From contig OX381721.1 in the NCBI GenBank assembly GCA_947462335.1, positions 33,718,303 to 33,782,302 of the forward strand: DNA of 64,000 nt, given 5' to 3'. Source of the DNA: Harmothoe impar. Taxonomy: Eukaryota > Annelida > Polychaeta > Phyllodocida > Polynoidae. Below are positions 44,900 to 57,500 of this stretch, piece after piece. Below the pieces are notes generated by a model that was not told the DNA's origin, ran no database searches, and saw nothing but the letters and a program-made list of their open reading frames with translations. Made by a program: the position numbers and the translations under genes. Numbering within the stretch: the first letter of the stretch is position 1; every line of letters starts with the position of its first letter.

Positions 44900-45740
44900 G
44901 GTGTAATGATATGTACACGTGTCATCTGGATGTCAGGATGCTCGGGGATATGGTAAATATTGTGAATGATTTTAATTGTGTCTAATCTGCTTCGTTGCTA
45001 AAGTGGGCTTTGCACCAAAGTCAGTTTGTCCCAAATTTGCAACTCTCTGACTGCCTTCTCCGGTATATGTCTGCCACTTCCTGGTCATCTTTAATAGGTG
45101 CCTGACTGGGCCTATTTTAGAAAAGTTTAGATTTTTATATTTAGATTTTCATTTTGGAAAAAGAAAGATTTGGCCACAATAAAGTAGTTTCTTTAGGTTC
45201 GGTAGAAGACCAAGATTAATCTTTTTATCGACCTATATCTCCACTCAGCATAAATCAGGTCACAATAATTTTTTTGGAAAAGAAGAGGTTATAAAAGTGA
45301 AATCAGGCTGCACTTAGAATAGGAGAGATTTTGGGATTATTCTGGTGGAACCAGGGCTTTAGAATATAATGGACAGCTATTAAGACAGACAATAATAAAG
45401 CACCTATTTACACCAATATCTTAGAGCGGTTAGTCTCAGTTTATGAGCGGTATCCCAGTGTTGGCTCCTCACCAACCATTCTCCCCCTATCATGGCCGCC
45501 CGGGTGATGGCTTATACCAATGCAGCAACACTCCCTCAGACCCCCTACCTGTATTTCACATGGACCTTTTTACCTCCCCCCAGTTGTTCCCCCCCGGCGG
45601 GTTGCCTTCTTTGGGACACTGCCAAGTCCTGGACGTGCTTCATTATAGTGGGCTGTTGCTGCCATGTGGTGGGAAAACTAGGAACTAGACTTGTTTACAG
45701 GGGAATATTAACCTAGTGTCACTGACACAATGTAGGTGGT
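44900..45740. other. Unassigned stretch
   Basis: 45430-45720 is GC-richer with two overlapping frames (45443 and 45492, the latter after a fair Kozak context). No family recognised and no splice context convincing. Confidence 0.35.
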
Positions 45741-46040
45741 ACAGGGGGGCCAGAACAGGGGCGGGGGGCAGTGTATTTTTTGCCCCCCCCCCCCAAAAAA
45801 AAAAGAATTGGAAATACTAATGAATTTTATTCATTACGCTCTAATTATATAAAAAAGATACCCTCAAAATGACCTTAAAATGCACCAAATCATCTCAGAA
45901 TTGTCAAAATTCTCCCGGGGGGAAATGCCCCCAAACTGCCCTATAAGTTTTTCAGTGTGTCACTTTTAACACTCACAATCGCGCACCCTTCTGAAGATTG
46001 ATCGTTTCGGCCATGCCTCCCCCCAAACTCAAGTTGCTTC
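45741..46040. repeat. G/C-tract-bounded region, possible MITE remnant
   Basis: GGGGCGGGGGGCAGTG and a C tract at the left, CCCGGGGGGAAATGCCCCC and CCTCCCCCCAAACT at the right; AT-rich inside. Termini are only loosely inverted. Confidence 0.3.
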
Positions 46041-46671
46041 CGACACCCCTGATATACCACGATATCTTTGATTGGCTCCGAGGGGCTAGCATTGTGTGAA
46101 CTGCTAAGAGCAAGGCAATGGTTGAATTCATGCCATTTGACTCAGGAGTAGCTATACGATTGTGTATAATTAGAAAAACAGTCAATGGCACGAAGAAATA
46201 AACTAAGTATTATGTGCCCTAATACATGATTGTTCCGGGGATAATTAGAAAATTCAGCAGTTTCGAGAGAAGTCGCGTAGGCTATGTCTTAAATACTCAG
46301 TGACCATAACCATAACTATTTTATGTGAAGAAGAATTTTAATGATGTTATTGTTCATACAAATGAGCGCCACTACAGAAACACTATTTCATTAAAAGCGT
46401 CTTCTGCATGGTAACTTCCACATATGTAGGCCTGCATATGTTGAGTGTAACTGTTGAGTACTTTCTCCATAAACAAGCAGTGCAAACAATATATTGACAA
46501 CAACAGCTTAGAAAATTCAGCAGTTTAAAATTTATGGAGTTACAATGATATATACTTCTAATAACAGCACTGTAAATTACAGTTGCTTCATATTAGAGAG
46601 GTTTAATGTGCCAGACTAGATCTTAAACATTTCAAGAAATACAATGTTCCTGAAAGCTTCTTGTTCATTTA
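46041..46671. other. Unassigned stretch
   Basis: AT-rich; ATTAGAAAATTCAGCAGTTT-type words occur at 46240 and about 46510. No gene recognised. Confidence 0.4.
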
Positions 46672-46841
46672 ACACACCATGATGCACCAATGCAGTACCT
46701 ACCAATTATTCACCAGTGATGAATTTGGGACCGTCTTTCCGCAGTGTCTCAACCCTGTAGGGTCAGCAGGATGCATTCTTGCATAATAATGACAAAAGGG
46801 ATATTGCATTAAAGCAATATACCGAGCCTGAAGGGTTTAAC
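46672..46841. mobile_element. Family A, eroded copy
   Basis: ATGATGCACCAATGCAGTACC, TCTCAACCCTGTAGGGTCAGC and GAGCCTGAAGGGTTTAA identify it. Confidence 0.65.
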
Positions 46842-48511
46842 TGCATTATATATGTCTGTAGCCATACTATATCCCCATATAGACAGCTAAATGTTACTCT
46901 TTAATTATTTCATTATTTCATCTGCACAGGTGGTTAGAGCCGTAACGACTGCGACTCTTTAAAAAAGAGCCTTCCCTCTACTAGACACAGAAATGGGTGG
47001 CATTCAGAGAGACTTTAGTTAGCCGCATTCTCACTAGGGGGTGCAGCAGTATCACCAACGCCACCATCTTGCCAGCCAAGCACTGTACAGACTTCTTGTA
47101 GTCTTCTTTCATCTGTTCTGATGAAAGCCACTGTCCCTTCACGTTCTTGTTTTTGACATTTCCCTCAGTCTACTCACAAATGAAGGCCCGTTTTCTGTGA
47201 CTGTGCCTCTGTGGCATGGCGCATGCGCACTATGAGCACATCGTTAGTAACATGAGGTCTGACAGACGCAGGCCGGGCACGACCTTTGAACTGTCACTTG
47301 GTGGTTTCCCGCCACTGCCTCCGCCCACGAGTGTCTTACACTCTGTCTACTTCTGTGGGGTTCCTAGCCACACTGTCCCCATTGTCTCCTTGTATTCCCA
47401 TTGTTCCTCAGTAGGATTTCATAGACAGATGTCCACAGTGATCTATCGGACAGTGTCCTCGTGAGTTTGGCTCTGGGGGCACATTTGGTCAAGGTCATGT
47501 CCCTCTGAATTGCGTAAAGGGGCCAGGGTTACGCATTTCCCTAGTTTTTGAATATAATGAATGTAGTTCACACAGCGATTCGAAATCTATTGAGAAAAAA
47601 ATTATGCGATTTTCCTCTTGATTTCAAAATGGCGGCTAAAAAGATATTTCACGCTGGGAACATCAGCATTAGTTTGATAGACATTGTACTAGAAAACTAT
47701 TCTCTATCTTCTCTGGCATGTCCATCTCTTTATGTCTCTACAACTCTCGCAACCAGTCATTTTATCGATGTACTCTTCTGTCACTATTATTGCTCTTTCT
47801 GTCCATAATAGGGGGTTCCAATGGAGGGAAGGCAATCCGCCAACAAGCAGTTTTTTTAATGCATTTCATGCATGTATCATTGGACCCAATAAAAACCTTT
47901 AGAAAAATCACTGCCCTTGCTTCCCTCCCCTCCGTATCTCTCTACTATCTTTACCGATTGTACTTTCAGCCCCCCCCCTTCCTCCCATCCTTTATCGTTA
48001 TCAGCATCAGGCTCGGAATAACATGTAACGTGTGGGCAGTTTGCCTCAGTTCGCGGAAGCTTACTTCACAGTTCGCGCTCAGTCCCTTTCCCATCTGCAT
48101 TTAAGTCCGTTTTCCACCTGCGCTGTTCACAGTTTTACCCCTGCCCCTAAAATGAAAGTGCAAATAACAACTTGGTATCATAAGGACAGTGTCTTATTAT
48201 GGATTGAAAGATAACCCACAAAGCCAATTAACGGCTGACGGGGAAGGATTGGGACAGCTCTATCTGATAATATCAGAGACAATTTCTTGTAATATTTATC
48301 GATCTTCACTCTGGCCCAGATAGGACGTGAGCCATTAAAAATTTGGCCAAAATAGTTTTCATTATTTTTGGTAATCAGGCCTGTTTGGAGGACGGGCTTT
48401 AAGGTGTTGTAGGGCTCTCCACTTGATGGGATTTTGAAGGTTAACCACAAAGTGACTGTTAATTGGCTGTTAAACCTATACACTATAAGCCCAGGTGACT
48501 CCCCGTGACCT
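46842..48511. other. Unassigned stretch
   Basis: The 47020-47470 part is GC-richer with an 82-residue frame, and AAAATGGCGGC at 47626-47636 is YY1-like. No exon, RNA or repeat could be supported. Confidence 0.35.
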
Positions 48512-48756
48512 TTAACCCTTTAGGGGCTGCATACAGCTTTAACCCTTTAAGGACAGTATGATGCCTTAATGCATTATATCATTGGTCTTCATGATGCATG
48601 AATGCAGCCCTGGTGATTAACTCGCCAGTACTGCATTCAAGCATCCTGCTGACCCTATGGGGTTGAAACACTTCTGAGGGGTCGCTGGGGCTGCATTGAC
48701 ACATCATGACTACGACAAATATCATCTTTTAGCTACATGTGTCCTTAAAGGGTTAA
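48512..48756. mobile_element. Family A copy preceded by a 28-bp stub of another
   Basis: TTAACCCTTTAGGGGCTGCATAC is directly followed by TTAACCCTTTAAGGACAGTATG, which begins the main copy ending CCTTAAAGGGTTAA. Confidence 0.8.
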
Positions 48757-48761
48757 TGAGC

Positions 48762-48908
48762 TTAACCCTTTTGCCCTATCCCATGGAGAGTATCAAGTCG
48801 GTAGGGTCAGCATGGTTCACAGATGCAGAATCTGTGAGTTTCTCTGCATAGCTGTATCCATACATTATGGTAACAATAGGCACGGCACTCTAAAGCCCTT
48901 AAAGGATT
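48762..48908. mobile_element. Family A, right half
   Basis: TTAACCCTTTTGCCC...GTCGGTAGGGTCAGCATGG...GCCCTTAAAGGATTC. Confidence 0.65.
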
Positions 48909-49384
48909 CATTTAGTAAGTCATCTAATTTGATATCCTATGGAGGGCTGGGGAACATCCGGTACTTGGTGTGGAATAGTGAGGTATGCGTATATATACTA
49001 CAGTAATTAGATATTAAATGAAGTCTGCTCATTTAACAGAGAAGGCTATTTCTGTATTTGGTTTAATGCCATTATAGCCCTAAGTGGAAACGTAATAGAT
49101 AGCGACCTGTCTCATCAGACTCCCCCACAAACGTGTAAGCTGCCAAGCCTTGTGTATAAAGAAAGCTACTCGACTGGGTAGCCATTTTCATTTTATGAAT
49201 TGCTGGTATTCACTGAACAAGACAAGTGTCCCACTAGTACCGATGAAGAAAGAGTCAGTCTACAGGCGTGAAAATCTATTTATTAATTTCTGATCTGTAA
49301 TACTAAAAACATGTAGGCCTGCTATACCTGAATAGTTTTTACAATTGGATGATCAGGCGCACTAATGCAAAAGTCTATGCAGGA
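48909..49384. other. Unassigned stretch
   Basis: No gene or element recognised. Confidence 0.4.
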
Positions 49385-49680
49385 AATCTAAATGCCCCGG
49401 CCCTTAGTCTGAAGTGGTTGTCCCAGGTGAGTCATAGGTACAATGGTCAGGCATGACCAAGTGCTATTCAAAAATATTTAAGGCATAATAACGTATGACT
49501 AATGCCTTACTCAAAAGGACTTAGGAGAAGGCTAAAGGGAGTTGGTCAGTACTGACCAACCTGACAATATCAACAATATTATGTGGGTCGTAGAGGAAGC
49601 CAAAAATTGACTAACTTGGTTAGGCTATAGTGACTGAGAGATTGGTTTTATAGGGAGCCAAAGAATAGCAGTGTGTGGAC
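49385..49680. mobile_element. Family H element, uninterrupted reference copy
   Basis: ATCTAAATGCCCCGGCCCTTAGTCTG to GAATAGCAGTGTG; serves as the empty-site comparison for the interrupted copy at 20469. Confidence 0.7.
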
Positions 49681-50514
49681 CCCCCTGCCATTAAAGAGTA
49701 ACCATACCCGAACACAATACACCATATCTGAGTTATGTGAATTTCTTTTGGCGGAAAAACACTCCCCTCCCACTTTGGGCTTGATGCATAACTCCCTTGG
49801 TGACTCTGTCGCCACGGTAGAGAGTTAGATGTTTGGCTGGTTGAGGGTGAGAAAATTTCACAAAAACAGTTAGGTTTACTGCTGTAACCCCAAATGCCGA
49901 ACCTTGTCCATTCATGCGAAGGAGCTGAGATCCATCGTTAAAACGAGGAACAAAATGCCCCCAAACCAGAATTTGAACCATGCACTTCTTTAAGTATAAG
50001 GAAATGCAGTTTGCAGGCAAACTATCAACCCTATGGGTAGCTTTGGTGCAGTCATATATCTTAAGCACTGAATCTTCCTCCATCCATCAAAAATGTAGAC
50101 GAGTAGGAGACGAGTAGGAGATGGTAAAGAAGAATCAGTAAATAAAGAATGCAAGAAGACCATTTTGATACTCAAAATGGTAGGATTCCCTTATTTACCT
50201 CACACCGTAGTACCCTTTTTAAACAGCCTGGCACTTAAAGACCTCAATACCACCTCAACCCGCTGTTATAGGAAACCGGCCCTTATTTGAGACCATTTTA
50301 TAGTGCATTGATATTTGTTGACAACACTATACCCTCTGCGCTTATTCAAACCTAGTTTTTTTTCTTAAAATATTGCGCTTAAACAAGCGACTGCGGTAAT
50401 TGTAGCTTCTCCTTCAAACCTGCATTCTGAAATAGAGGTCGATTGAAGAATTTCTCTCTGAGCATTTCAAAATTGGTCGTCAAGTATCAATTCTCAAACA
50501 TATTCTAGGTGTAG
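49681..50514. other. Unassigned stretch
   Basis: Contains a short direct repeat GACGAGTAGGAGA (50098 and 50109). No gene recognised, although a 116-residue minus-strand frame spans 49733-50083. Confidence 0.35.
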
Positions 50515-50672
50515 CTTAGTAGCAAAAACGTGTGTACAAGCCGCACCCTGACCCTGGGCCGATGCTTTAAGCCGCACCACCAATCTGACTTGCGTACTAG
50601 CTGCGGCTCATATGCAAGGTTTCATGTTAATAAGCAAGGTAGGCTTATACGCAGGGTTTAACGGAACTCGCT
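50515..50672. mobile_element. Family J MITE
   Basis: AAGCCGCACCCTGACCCTGGG and GCGTACTAGCTGCGGCT shared with 21178-21342. Confidence 0.65.
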
Positions 50673-51806
50673 AAAGGAGTCCATGTTTGTATAGAGAGGT
50701 ATTCGGCACAGGTGGCGCCACCTCATGTTACAAAATGTCCGCCCCCTGTACTACCTCCCATCAGCCACTCCAATATCCTGCCGCCCCTTCTTACCAAAGG
50801 CGGTAAAAGGCGACAGGGATTGTCACACCCTCAAAAACTCCTCATCGCAAGAAATCATTTTGATTGCAATATCGAAAACCGCATTGTCGATAAAAACATC
50901 CCACTTAAGGCTTCATGAATGGCCACGGAGAGACATGGGTTTTTTGAATCGTGTACTCTTAATGGAATTTGATCCGTTCAAATTCAAAGGTGATTCTGAT
51001 TTCACTTTTAGGTCTGGAGGATGGGGCATGACAGCAATGGTGAGGGTACAATATTGGGTACATATAATGATAGCTCTAGGATAGGGTTTTGCGTCAACTA
51101 CATACTGTCGATTTCAACATTACAACCCATTGAATGCGCTTCATTATCCTTGCGTACACTCATCTAATGCTAACATTGATAACCACTGATGACCCACTTT
51201 CTTATTTACAGAGCTTTATGCAGAATGCACTAACTATTAATATTTTAGGTATTGGCCCTTTTACATGTTAGTGGCCATTTATTTAACCAAATTGAGTTTT
51301 GAAATCAAGTTCTATTTCAGAGATGTACCTTTATCCATGTACAGGTGTCCCCAGACTGTGTGTACATGTTACAACATAACAAGACATAACACTGCTGACC
51401 ATACTTTCACCAAAAAAAGCAATTTATTTCATGAAATGTCTACACATACTATATTGATATTGTTATTATTACCAATCTATCCATTTCACTCTTCTCTAAA
51501 ATTTGATGGATTTTGTGATAGCAAAATTGTGTGATGAAGTCATTGTATAAAGCTAATATTGCTACACTGTGTACATATAAGGAAAGCCTTTCCTTTATTA
51601 GCTGTTTAGAATTCATTACTAACAATTTATTGAGCTTATCATAGTAAAATGTAGGATTCTGCAGGAAACTATATGCATCATCTAGTTCTGTTGGCATCAT
51701 ATTGCATTTCTAGCATCTTATAGAAAGCTTTGATAGACATCATAAAGACACAGATATGCATCTATTGGTTAAAGTTCAGTCATGTGTTTTATATAGCAGC
51801 TCTAGG
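50673..51806. other. Unassigned stretch
   Basis: A 119-residue frame at 50725-51084 has ordinary composition and no recognisable domain; treated as chance. Confidence 0.35.
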
Positions 51807-52063
51807 TTAAACCTTTAAGGATGGCTTGTTGCATTATAGCAACATTTGTCGTCATGATGCACCAGCGCAGCATCGGCAAGTAAGTCGCCAACACTGCATT
51901 GGTGCGTCATGCCAACCCTTTGACAGTGCGACTGTCTCAACCTAGTTGGGTCAGCCTGATGTATGAATGCAGCACTCGTGAGTCACTTGCTGTGGAAGTA
52001 TGCATGTGTCATGACGACAAAGGGCAGAGTAGAATAAAGCACTCTGCGAGCCTTAAAGGGTTG
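51807..52063. mobile_element. Family A fold-back MITE
   Basis: TTAAACCTTTAAGGATGGC to GAGCCTTAAAGGGTTGAA; the first hairpin carries CACCAGCGCAGC. Confidence 0.8.
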
Positions 52064-52983
52064 AAATGTAGCCATGTGCCTGCCTTAGTGAAACCGCCTT
52101 GCTTATTTCAGGTCCTGCAGAGACGCTCTGCCCTCTTCATGCTTTGAGTTGCTCGCGAGTACCTCTAGAATTTCCCACCAGAGGGCATTAGCACCGTAAA
52201 ATAGCAAAGATGTATGGACTGTAAGTAGTGATGACGTCACCATGATGTCACAAGTAGCGAGTAGAGGGCTACGCACGCCGATCAAGTTTTGCTGATTCTG
52301 TTCGCGTCTTGTTGCTATTCCATGTCTGCTCGAGTCTGATGCTCAATTCTCAAAACTAAATAATCACAAAAGAAGTGTGATACTTTCTTGATTATTAAAA
52401 TCATGTTTGGATATAAATGACCCTGGCTGATTATATCTCAAGCTTGTATGACATAAATTGTGTAAAAAGCAAAGAGGGTCTCCAAGTTTAGGTAAGGATT
52501 ACACTGCCCTCATTCAGACAAAGGATGTTTGTCCAAGTAGTGCCTGAATTAAACCAAGCGGATGATTCTCAGGTAAAATAAAAATTCCCCCCCAAAAATT
52601 AATATAATCAGAATTGAGCAACAGTCCCCCGGTCTTGCTGCGCACTGTTAATTTACACCTAATTAATATTCAACTAGAATATCAATTGGTGGTGCTTGCA
52701 TCATTTCTCCTTTTCTGATGCTTTTTCTGAAGTTTGAGTTGCTATGGCAACATGTTTTCAGTACAGTGAATACATGTGTCATGTTCTTCACACCTCAACT
52801 TCATATTCATTTAAGTCTTAAACATCTTTTAGTTTTGTTGGATTTCTTTCTTTCACATTAACATATTATTTACATATATTCACCTTTCACCTTACTTTGC
52901 ATACTTTCTCAATGCAAACACCATTTCCTTTTCTAATCTTTGATGCGTTTCATTGTTTTCTTCTCTCACCATTGTCTCTATAG
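52064..52983. other. Low-copy stretch, possibly regulatory
   Basis: Contains TGACGTCA (full CRE, 52232-52239), a perfect RFX-type X-box at 52738-52751 and AT-rich homeodomain-like TTAATTTACACC-TAATTAATATTC (about 52647-52670). It ends in a pyrimidine tract. No repeat recognised. Confidence 0.35.
52738..52751. promoter_or_regulatory. X-box (RFX) consensus GTTGCTATGGCAAC
   Basis: Matches GTTNCYATGGNAAC at all constrained positions. Not inside a recognised repeat. Function is inferred from the motif only. Confidence 0.5.
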
Positions 52984-53187
52984 GTCTCATGTCATATATG
53001 TTGTACACATTTCTATGTAAAATATTGTGCAAATGTGCGCCCAGGTGCTCTTTCTGATGAGGACGGAGAGAGCGGTTCTGCGCGCTGTAACCTTTGTTTT
53101 AATTTCTATGACCAGAATGATGCAAGCCATGAAATGAAGGCAGAAGACATAATCACAATGATAATGCTACATAATCATGACCGTTAG
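52984..53187 (+). CDS. Candidate short terminal exon, 67 codons then TAG
   Basis: A long pyrimidine tract ending in CTATAG (52978-52983) precedes 67 open codons ending at TAG 53185-53187. The product has Cys/His clusters (CHICCTHFYVKYC near the start and RCNLCFNFYD in the middle), an acidic SDEDGESGS stretch and a C-terminal LHNHDR, suggestive of zinc binding but matching no family I know. There is no ATG start. A second acceptor-like CCCAG at 53040-53044 would keep only the last 46 codons. Many frames of this size arise by chance here, so support is modest. Confidence 0.25.
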   Translation, partial: VSCHICCTHFYVKYCANVRPGALSDEDGESGSARCNLCFNFYDQNDASHEMKAEDIITMIMLHNHDR

Positions 53188-54505
53188 CCTTCATTTAAAG
53201 ATATTCGTTTAAATATATCCCTTTCTGAAAGTATATAGAATGATAGATAATTTCGATGCACAATAAACTATCCAATAGAATATATGATAGGTAGATATAT
53301 TTATAAATATCAATAAAGACAAAGGTATCCTGCAGCAAATGACCAAGACATCACTATGTAAATCTTTGGGAAACTTCCTGTAAAAGAGAAAAGCATTCAC
53401 CATGGAAAAAAGGTGAAAAATTATAAACCTGCCTTTATTTCACTTTGTGCGCTACTTCAGGGCTTGCATTATTTTGTGTACATCGGTATCTGTTCTATAG
53501 GTGGGTGAAGATGTACGTATACCGTCATGACACATCTATCCTGTATAGATGAAGTCTAGTTCCCGTCATAGTCAACCGTTCTGTAGAAACAGTCGGTTAT
53601 TGTTTGACTTATTCTGATTGTCCACAACACCAAACCTTAGGTTCTGGCACCATCCATGATACAGTACAGATAAATGAATTTCAACTCAAATTCTTAAGAA
53701 ATTACTAGTATTTGTAAGCAGTAATGATATAGCTAAAAACGAAAAATGAATTGTTCCAAGTTTACCCCACTACCTAGACCTTTCATTTTATAAATGTTCA
53801 AATGTTTTTTGTTGTCCCTAGTAAAAGAAGTATGTTGTGGATAATCAGTATCAAGGACAAATCCAATGTAAAACTGTACCTCAAACTAGCCATGTGCTTT
53901 TAAAACACATAGCAATTCACATTATTATGATTCCAAATCTACTATAATTATAAGTTATGATGTTAAGATAAAAAAAATCCAAGTTCATTTTCACATTAAC
54001 TAGACTGAAATAATTACATGGTAATTTTTGTGGCAGAATGATCTAGTTTTAAAAGCACATCATTATTTTTGTGCAGACAGTCCTACATGGCTTCAGCAAA
54101 GCATGGTCATTTAAAAATAGAAACTTGAATTAACCTAAATCATTAACACATGTCTCTTTCCTATTGGCATCTGCGCTCTATTCAACTGCAAAAGCTATTG
54201 TGAGTGGTTGCATTCTGAGAAATACTGTCTGCAATCTTTTCAGCACCGATGATAACCGTCTGACTGTTTTTATACATTGATCAACTTCACTTCATATTTG
54301 ATTTCAATAAAGCTCATCTCTTTGCTCATCAATCCTTTTCAAAATTTGTACAAGTCTTTCTGAAGGACTCGCGTCTACAAAGACAAATTTGCTTTTGCAG
54401 TGTTCACAATCATTTTTTTACCAGATTTTACAATCTAGTTCATAGAAATATACAATATTTTTATATTAGCTATGATGGCATATTCTGTTGCGAATATTCC
54501 TTAAT
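53188..54505. other. Intron sequence upstream of the large exon
   Basis: AT-rich with no repeat recognised. A perfect MEF2-consensus TTAAAAATAG is at 54111-54120, of uncertain meaning in AT-rich DNA. Confidence 0.45.
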
Positions 54506-54533
54506 CTAATCAAATGTAACTTCCTCATTTCAG
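54506..54533 (+). other. Splice acceptor of the large exon
   Basis: A possible branch-point CTAAT at 54506-54510 is followed by a pyrimidine-rich tract and CAG at 54531-54533. The exon begins with one base that completes a codon, so the preceding intron is in phase 2. Confidence 0.75.
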
Positions 54534-57500
54534 GAGTGCAAAGGACCGCTTGGCGAAGTTCCAGGGGAAAACTGACACTGGGACCAAAGCGCCGGCGACC
54601 ACTAAGAAGCCTGGAAAACTCGGCCTGACATCCACAAAGACTGAAACTAAGACCACAACAACCAAACAGGTGACGGACACCGGCTCCAAAACCGAGACCA
54701 AGGTTGAGACCAAGGTCGTTAAGGTAGACGAAAAGAAAGGTGCAGTTGCTGAAGTTTCGACAAAGAAGGAGACAGTTGTTAAAAAGAAGGAGGAACCACC
54801 AAAAGCAGCTGACAAACCGAAGGCTGCCCCTGAAGCAAAACCAGGCCCAAAGAAGCCAGAGCCTGCAAAGAAGGTAGACCCACCTCCCAAAGCTGCAGAG
54901 AAGAAGGCTGAGCCTGCAAAGAAGGTAGAGCCCCCTCCAAAATCAGCAGAAAAGAAGGCTGAGCCTGCAAAACCAGTCCCTAAACCAGCAGAGAAGAAGG
55001 CTGAGCCTGCAAAGAAGGTAGAACCAGCTCCCAAACCAGCAGAAAAGAAACCAGAACCCGAGAAGAAAGCAGTGCCAAGCTGGAAACAGAAGAAAGAGGA
55101 ACCAAAACCAAAAGAAGCCCCTCCTGCTGAAAAACCAAAGGAGGTTAAGGCGGAGCCCCAAAAGCCCAAAGAGCCAGAGAAGCCCAAGCCAAAGGCAGAG
55201 GATGTAAAAGCAGCAGCTCCAGAAAAGAAACCTGACCCAAAGGTACCAGCTTGGAAGCAGCAGAAACAGCAGCAGGAGGCAAGTAAGAAACCAGACAAGC
55301 CTGAAGCGAAAAAGCCAGAGCCCGTGCAGAAAACACCCGCTCCAAAAGCCGAAGCTGCAAAACCGGCAGAGCCTCCAAAACCTGCACCAAAGCAGGAGGT
55401 GAAAAAGCCGGCTGAGCCAGCAAAGAAGCAGGAAGTCAAGAAGCCAGTCGAGGCCCCTAAACCAGCTGAACCAGCTGCTAAAAAGGTGGCCGAGGTTTCG
55501 AAGAAACCCGAAGTTGCACAGCCTGAGGAACCTGAAGCAACAGAAGACATGAGTAAGGCGGCTGGAGACAAGGGCAAAAAACCCTTGACATGGAAAGAAC
55601 AACAGGATCTGAAGAAAGCTGAAGCTGCAAAAAAGGCGGCTGAAGATCCAGCTAAAAAGACTGAAAAGCCTTTGACTTGGAAAGAGAAGAATGCTTTGAA
55701 AAAGGCTGAGGATGCAAAGAAGGCTGAGGAAGCAAAGAAGGGAGGAAAAGAACCTGAAGCAAAGAAAGCAGAGGAAGGGAAAGCACCTGAAGCAAAGAAA
55801 GCCGCGGAAGGGAAAGCACCTGAAGCAAAGAAAGCAGAAGAAAAGCCTTTGACCTGGAAAGAGAAGAATGCTAAGCTAAAGGCCGAAGAAGAAAAGAAGA
55901 AAGCTGATGCAGCCAAGAAAGAACCTGAAAAGAAGGCTGAGCCTGAAAAGAAGGCTGAACCTGCAAAGAAGCCTGAGCCTGAAAAGAAGGCTGAACCTGC
56001 AAAGAAGGTTGAACCTGCAAAGAAGGCTGAACCTGAAAAGAAGCCTGCACCGGCAAAGAAAGCAGAGGAACCCGCCGCTAAAAAGCCTAGCCCACCACCC
56101 GTTGCCCCTAAGCCCAAGGTACAGCAGCCGGCCCCCCAGCAGCCGGCCCCAGAGGTAGCCCAACCCGCCGCACCTGAGCCTGCTAAGAAGACCGAGAAGC
56201 CAGCAGTAGTTGAAGAAGCCACTGTCGTGCTCGCACCTGAGCCTGAGGAGGAATTCAGTTTCTCGTTCACCTCAGATGCGACCGTTGATGAAAGCACGAC
56301 GGTGGTTCTGGCTCCTGAGGAACCTGCTGAAGAGGAGGCTTTCAGCTTTGTTTTCAGCGAGGACGCAGCCCCTGACGATGCCACCACCGTCTCCACAGCT
56401 GCGGGAACTGCGGCTGAGGTCACTATCGCCGCGGAACCAGCTGAGGCGACAACAATCATCGTACCAGAGCCTGCGAAGAGCGAGCCCGCTGCCGACCAGC
56501 CGGCAGTCGTTGCGACTGAGGCTGCGGCTGCTGCAGACCAGCCGGCGGTAGTTGCAGCGCAAGCTGCGGCTACTCCTGACCAGCCTGTAGCAGTTGTGGC
56601 AAAGGAAGCTGCAACGGACCAGCAGGTCGTAGCGGGCCAGCAGCAAGTCGTAGCGGTAGCAAACGAAGCCCCCCCTGAAGGCAGCGCCCAGGTCGTGGTG
56701 CAGACTCCGGCTGAGGCCCCCGTTGAGGAGCAGGTCATTGTACAACCAGCAGCAGGAGCTGAGGAGCAACAGGTAGTGGTACAGGCTAGTGGGCAAGAGG
56801 TCCAAGTCACCGAGCCGACCGTGGTTCAGCCAGAAGTTGTTCAAGTCCAAGTCGTTGAGCAGCAACCAGAGGTGGTGCAGAAAGAGCCTACCCCACCACC
56901 GCCGCCACCCAAGAAGGAGTTCATCATGGGGAAACCACTCCCAGGTCAGGTCTTCAAACCAGCCCCGGAGGAGTTTTATGACACTCTGTTCTACTTCTCT
57001 GGAATGGGAAGCGTCATTGGGAATGCTCTGGCCGAGGGTGTGTACGTGTCTGGCAAGCATGCCAGGCGCTCCCTCAACTTGGAGGTGATTGAGGATGAAG
57101 TTGAAAAGAAGAGATCAGTGGATAAGAGAGGCCGTGAGCTAGTCACCAGTGCTCGTGGTCAAGCCAATGTATTGTCTTACGATCTGAAGCGCTTGTCAGA
57201 GCTCCTGGATGGCCTCCCAACATTCACCCTGGGGGAGATGAACTATGAGGTAAAGCGTGAAGTGGACAAACCCATCAAGGCCAGCACTCAGTTTGTTGAG
57301 GAACTCAAGCAGAAGATTGGGGAGGAGCCTGCCGGAGGCCCTAATGGCATGCAGCAGCCAGATCCAAATCTCGCTGAGGGTCTTGTTCTCATTTCCCAAA
57401 AGGCAGAGTCCATCCAATGTGAAATGCAACCCCCAGCAATGCAGGCACCCCCACCAGCGATGGTTCACACCGATGCCATATCACCCGAGGAAGATGGCTG

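Noticed and set aside
45443..45716. Two overlapping frames in a GC-richer block with a fair Kozak ATG at 45493
   Set aside because: Neither shows a recognisable domain, signal or good splice context, and the two frames are equally open.
50725..51084. 119-residue frame
   Set aside because: Ordinary composition, no motif and no splice signals; the size is expected by chance over 64 kb.
54525..56810. 761-residue open frame on the minus strand opposite the large exon
   Set aside because: It mirrors the Lys/Pro/Ala-rich coding strand (Ser/Ala/Gly/Phe-rich product with no motifs); antisense stops are depleted because Lys, Ala and Pro codons rarely produce them. Splice context, coiled coil and acidic repeats support the plus strand.
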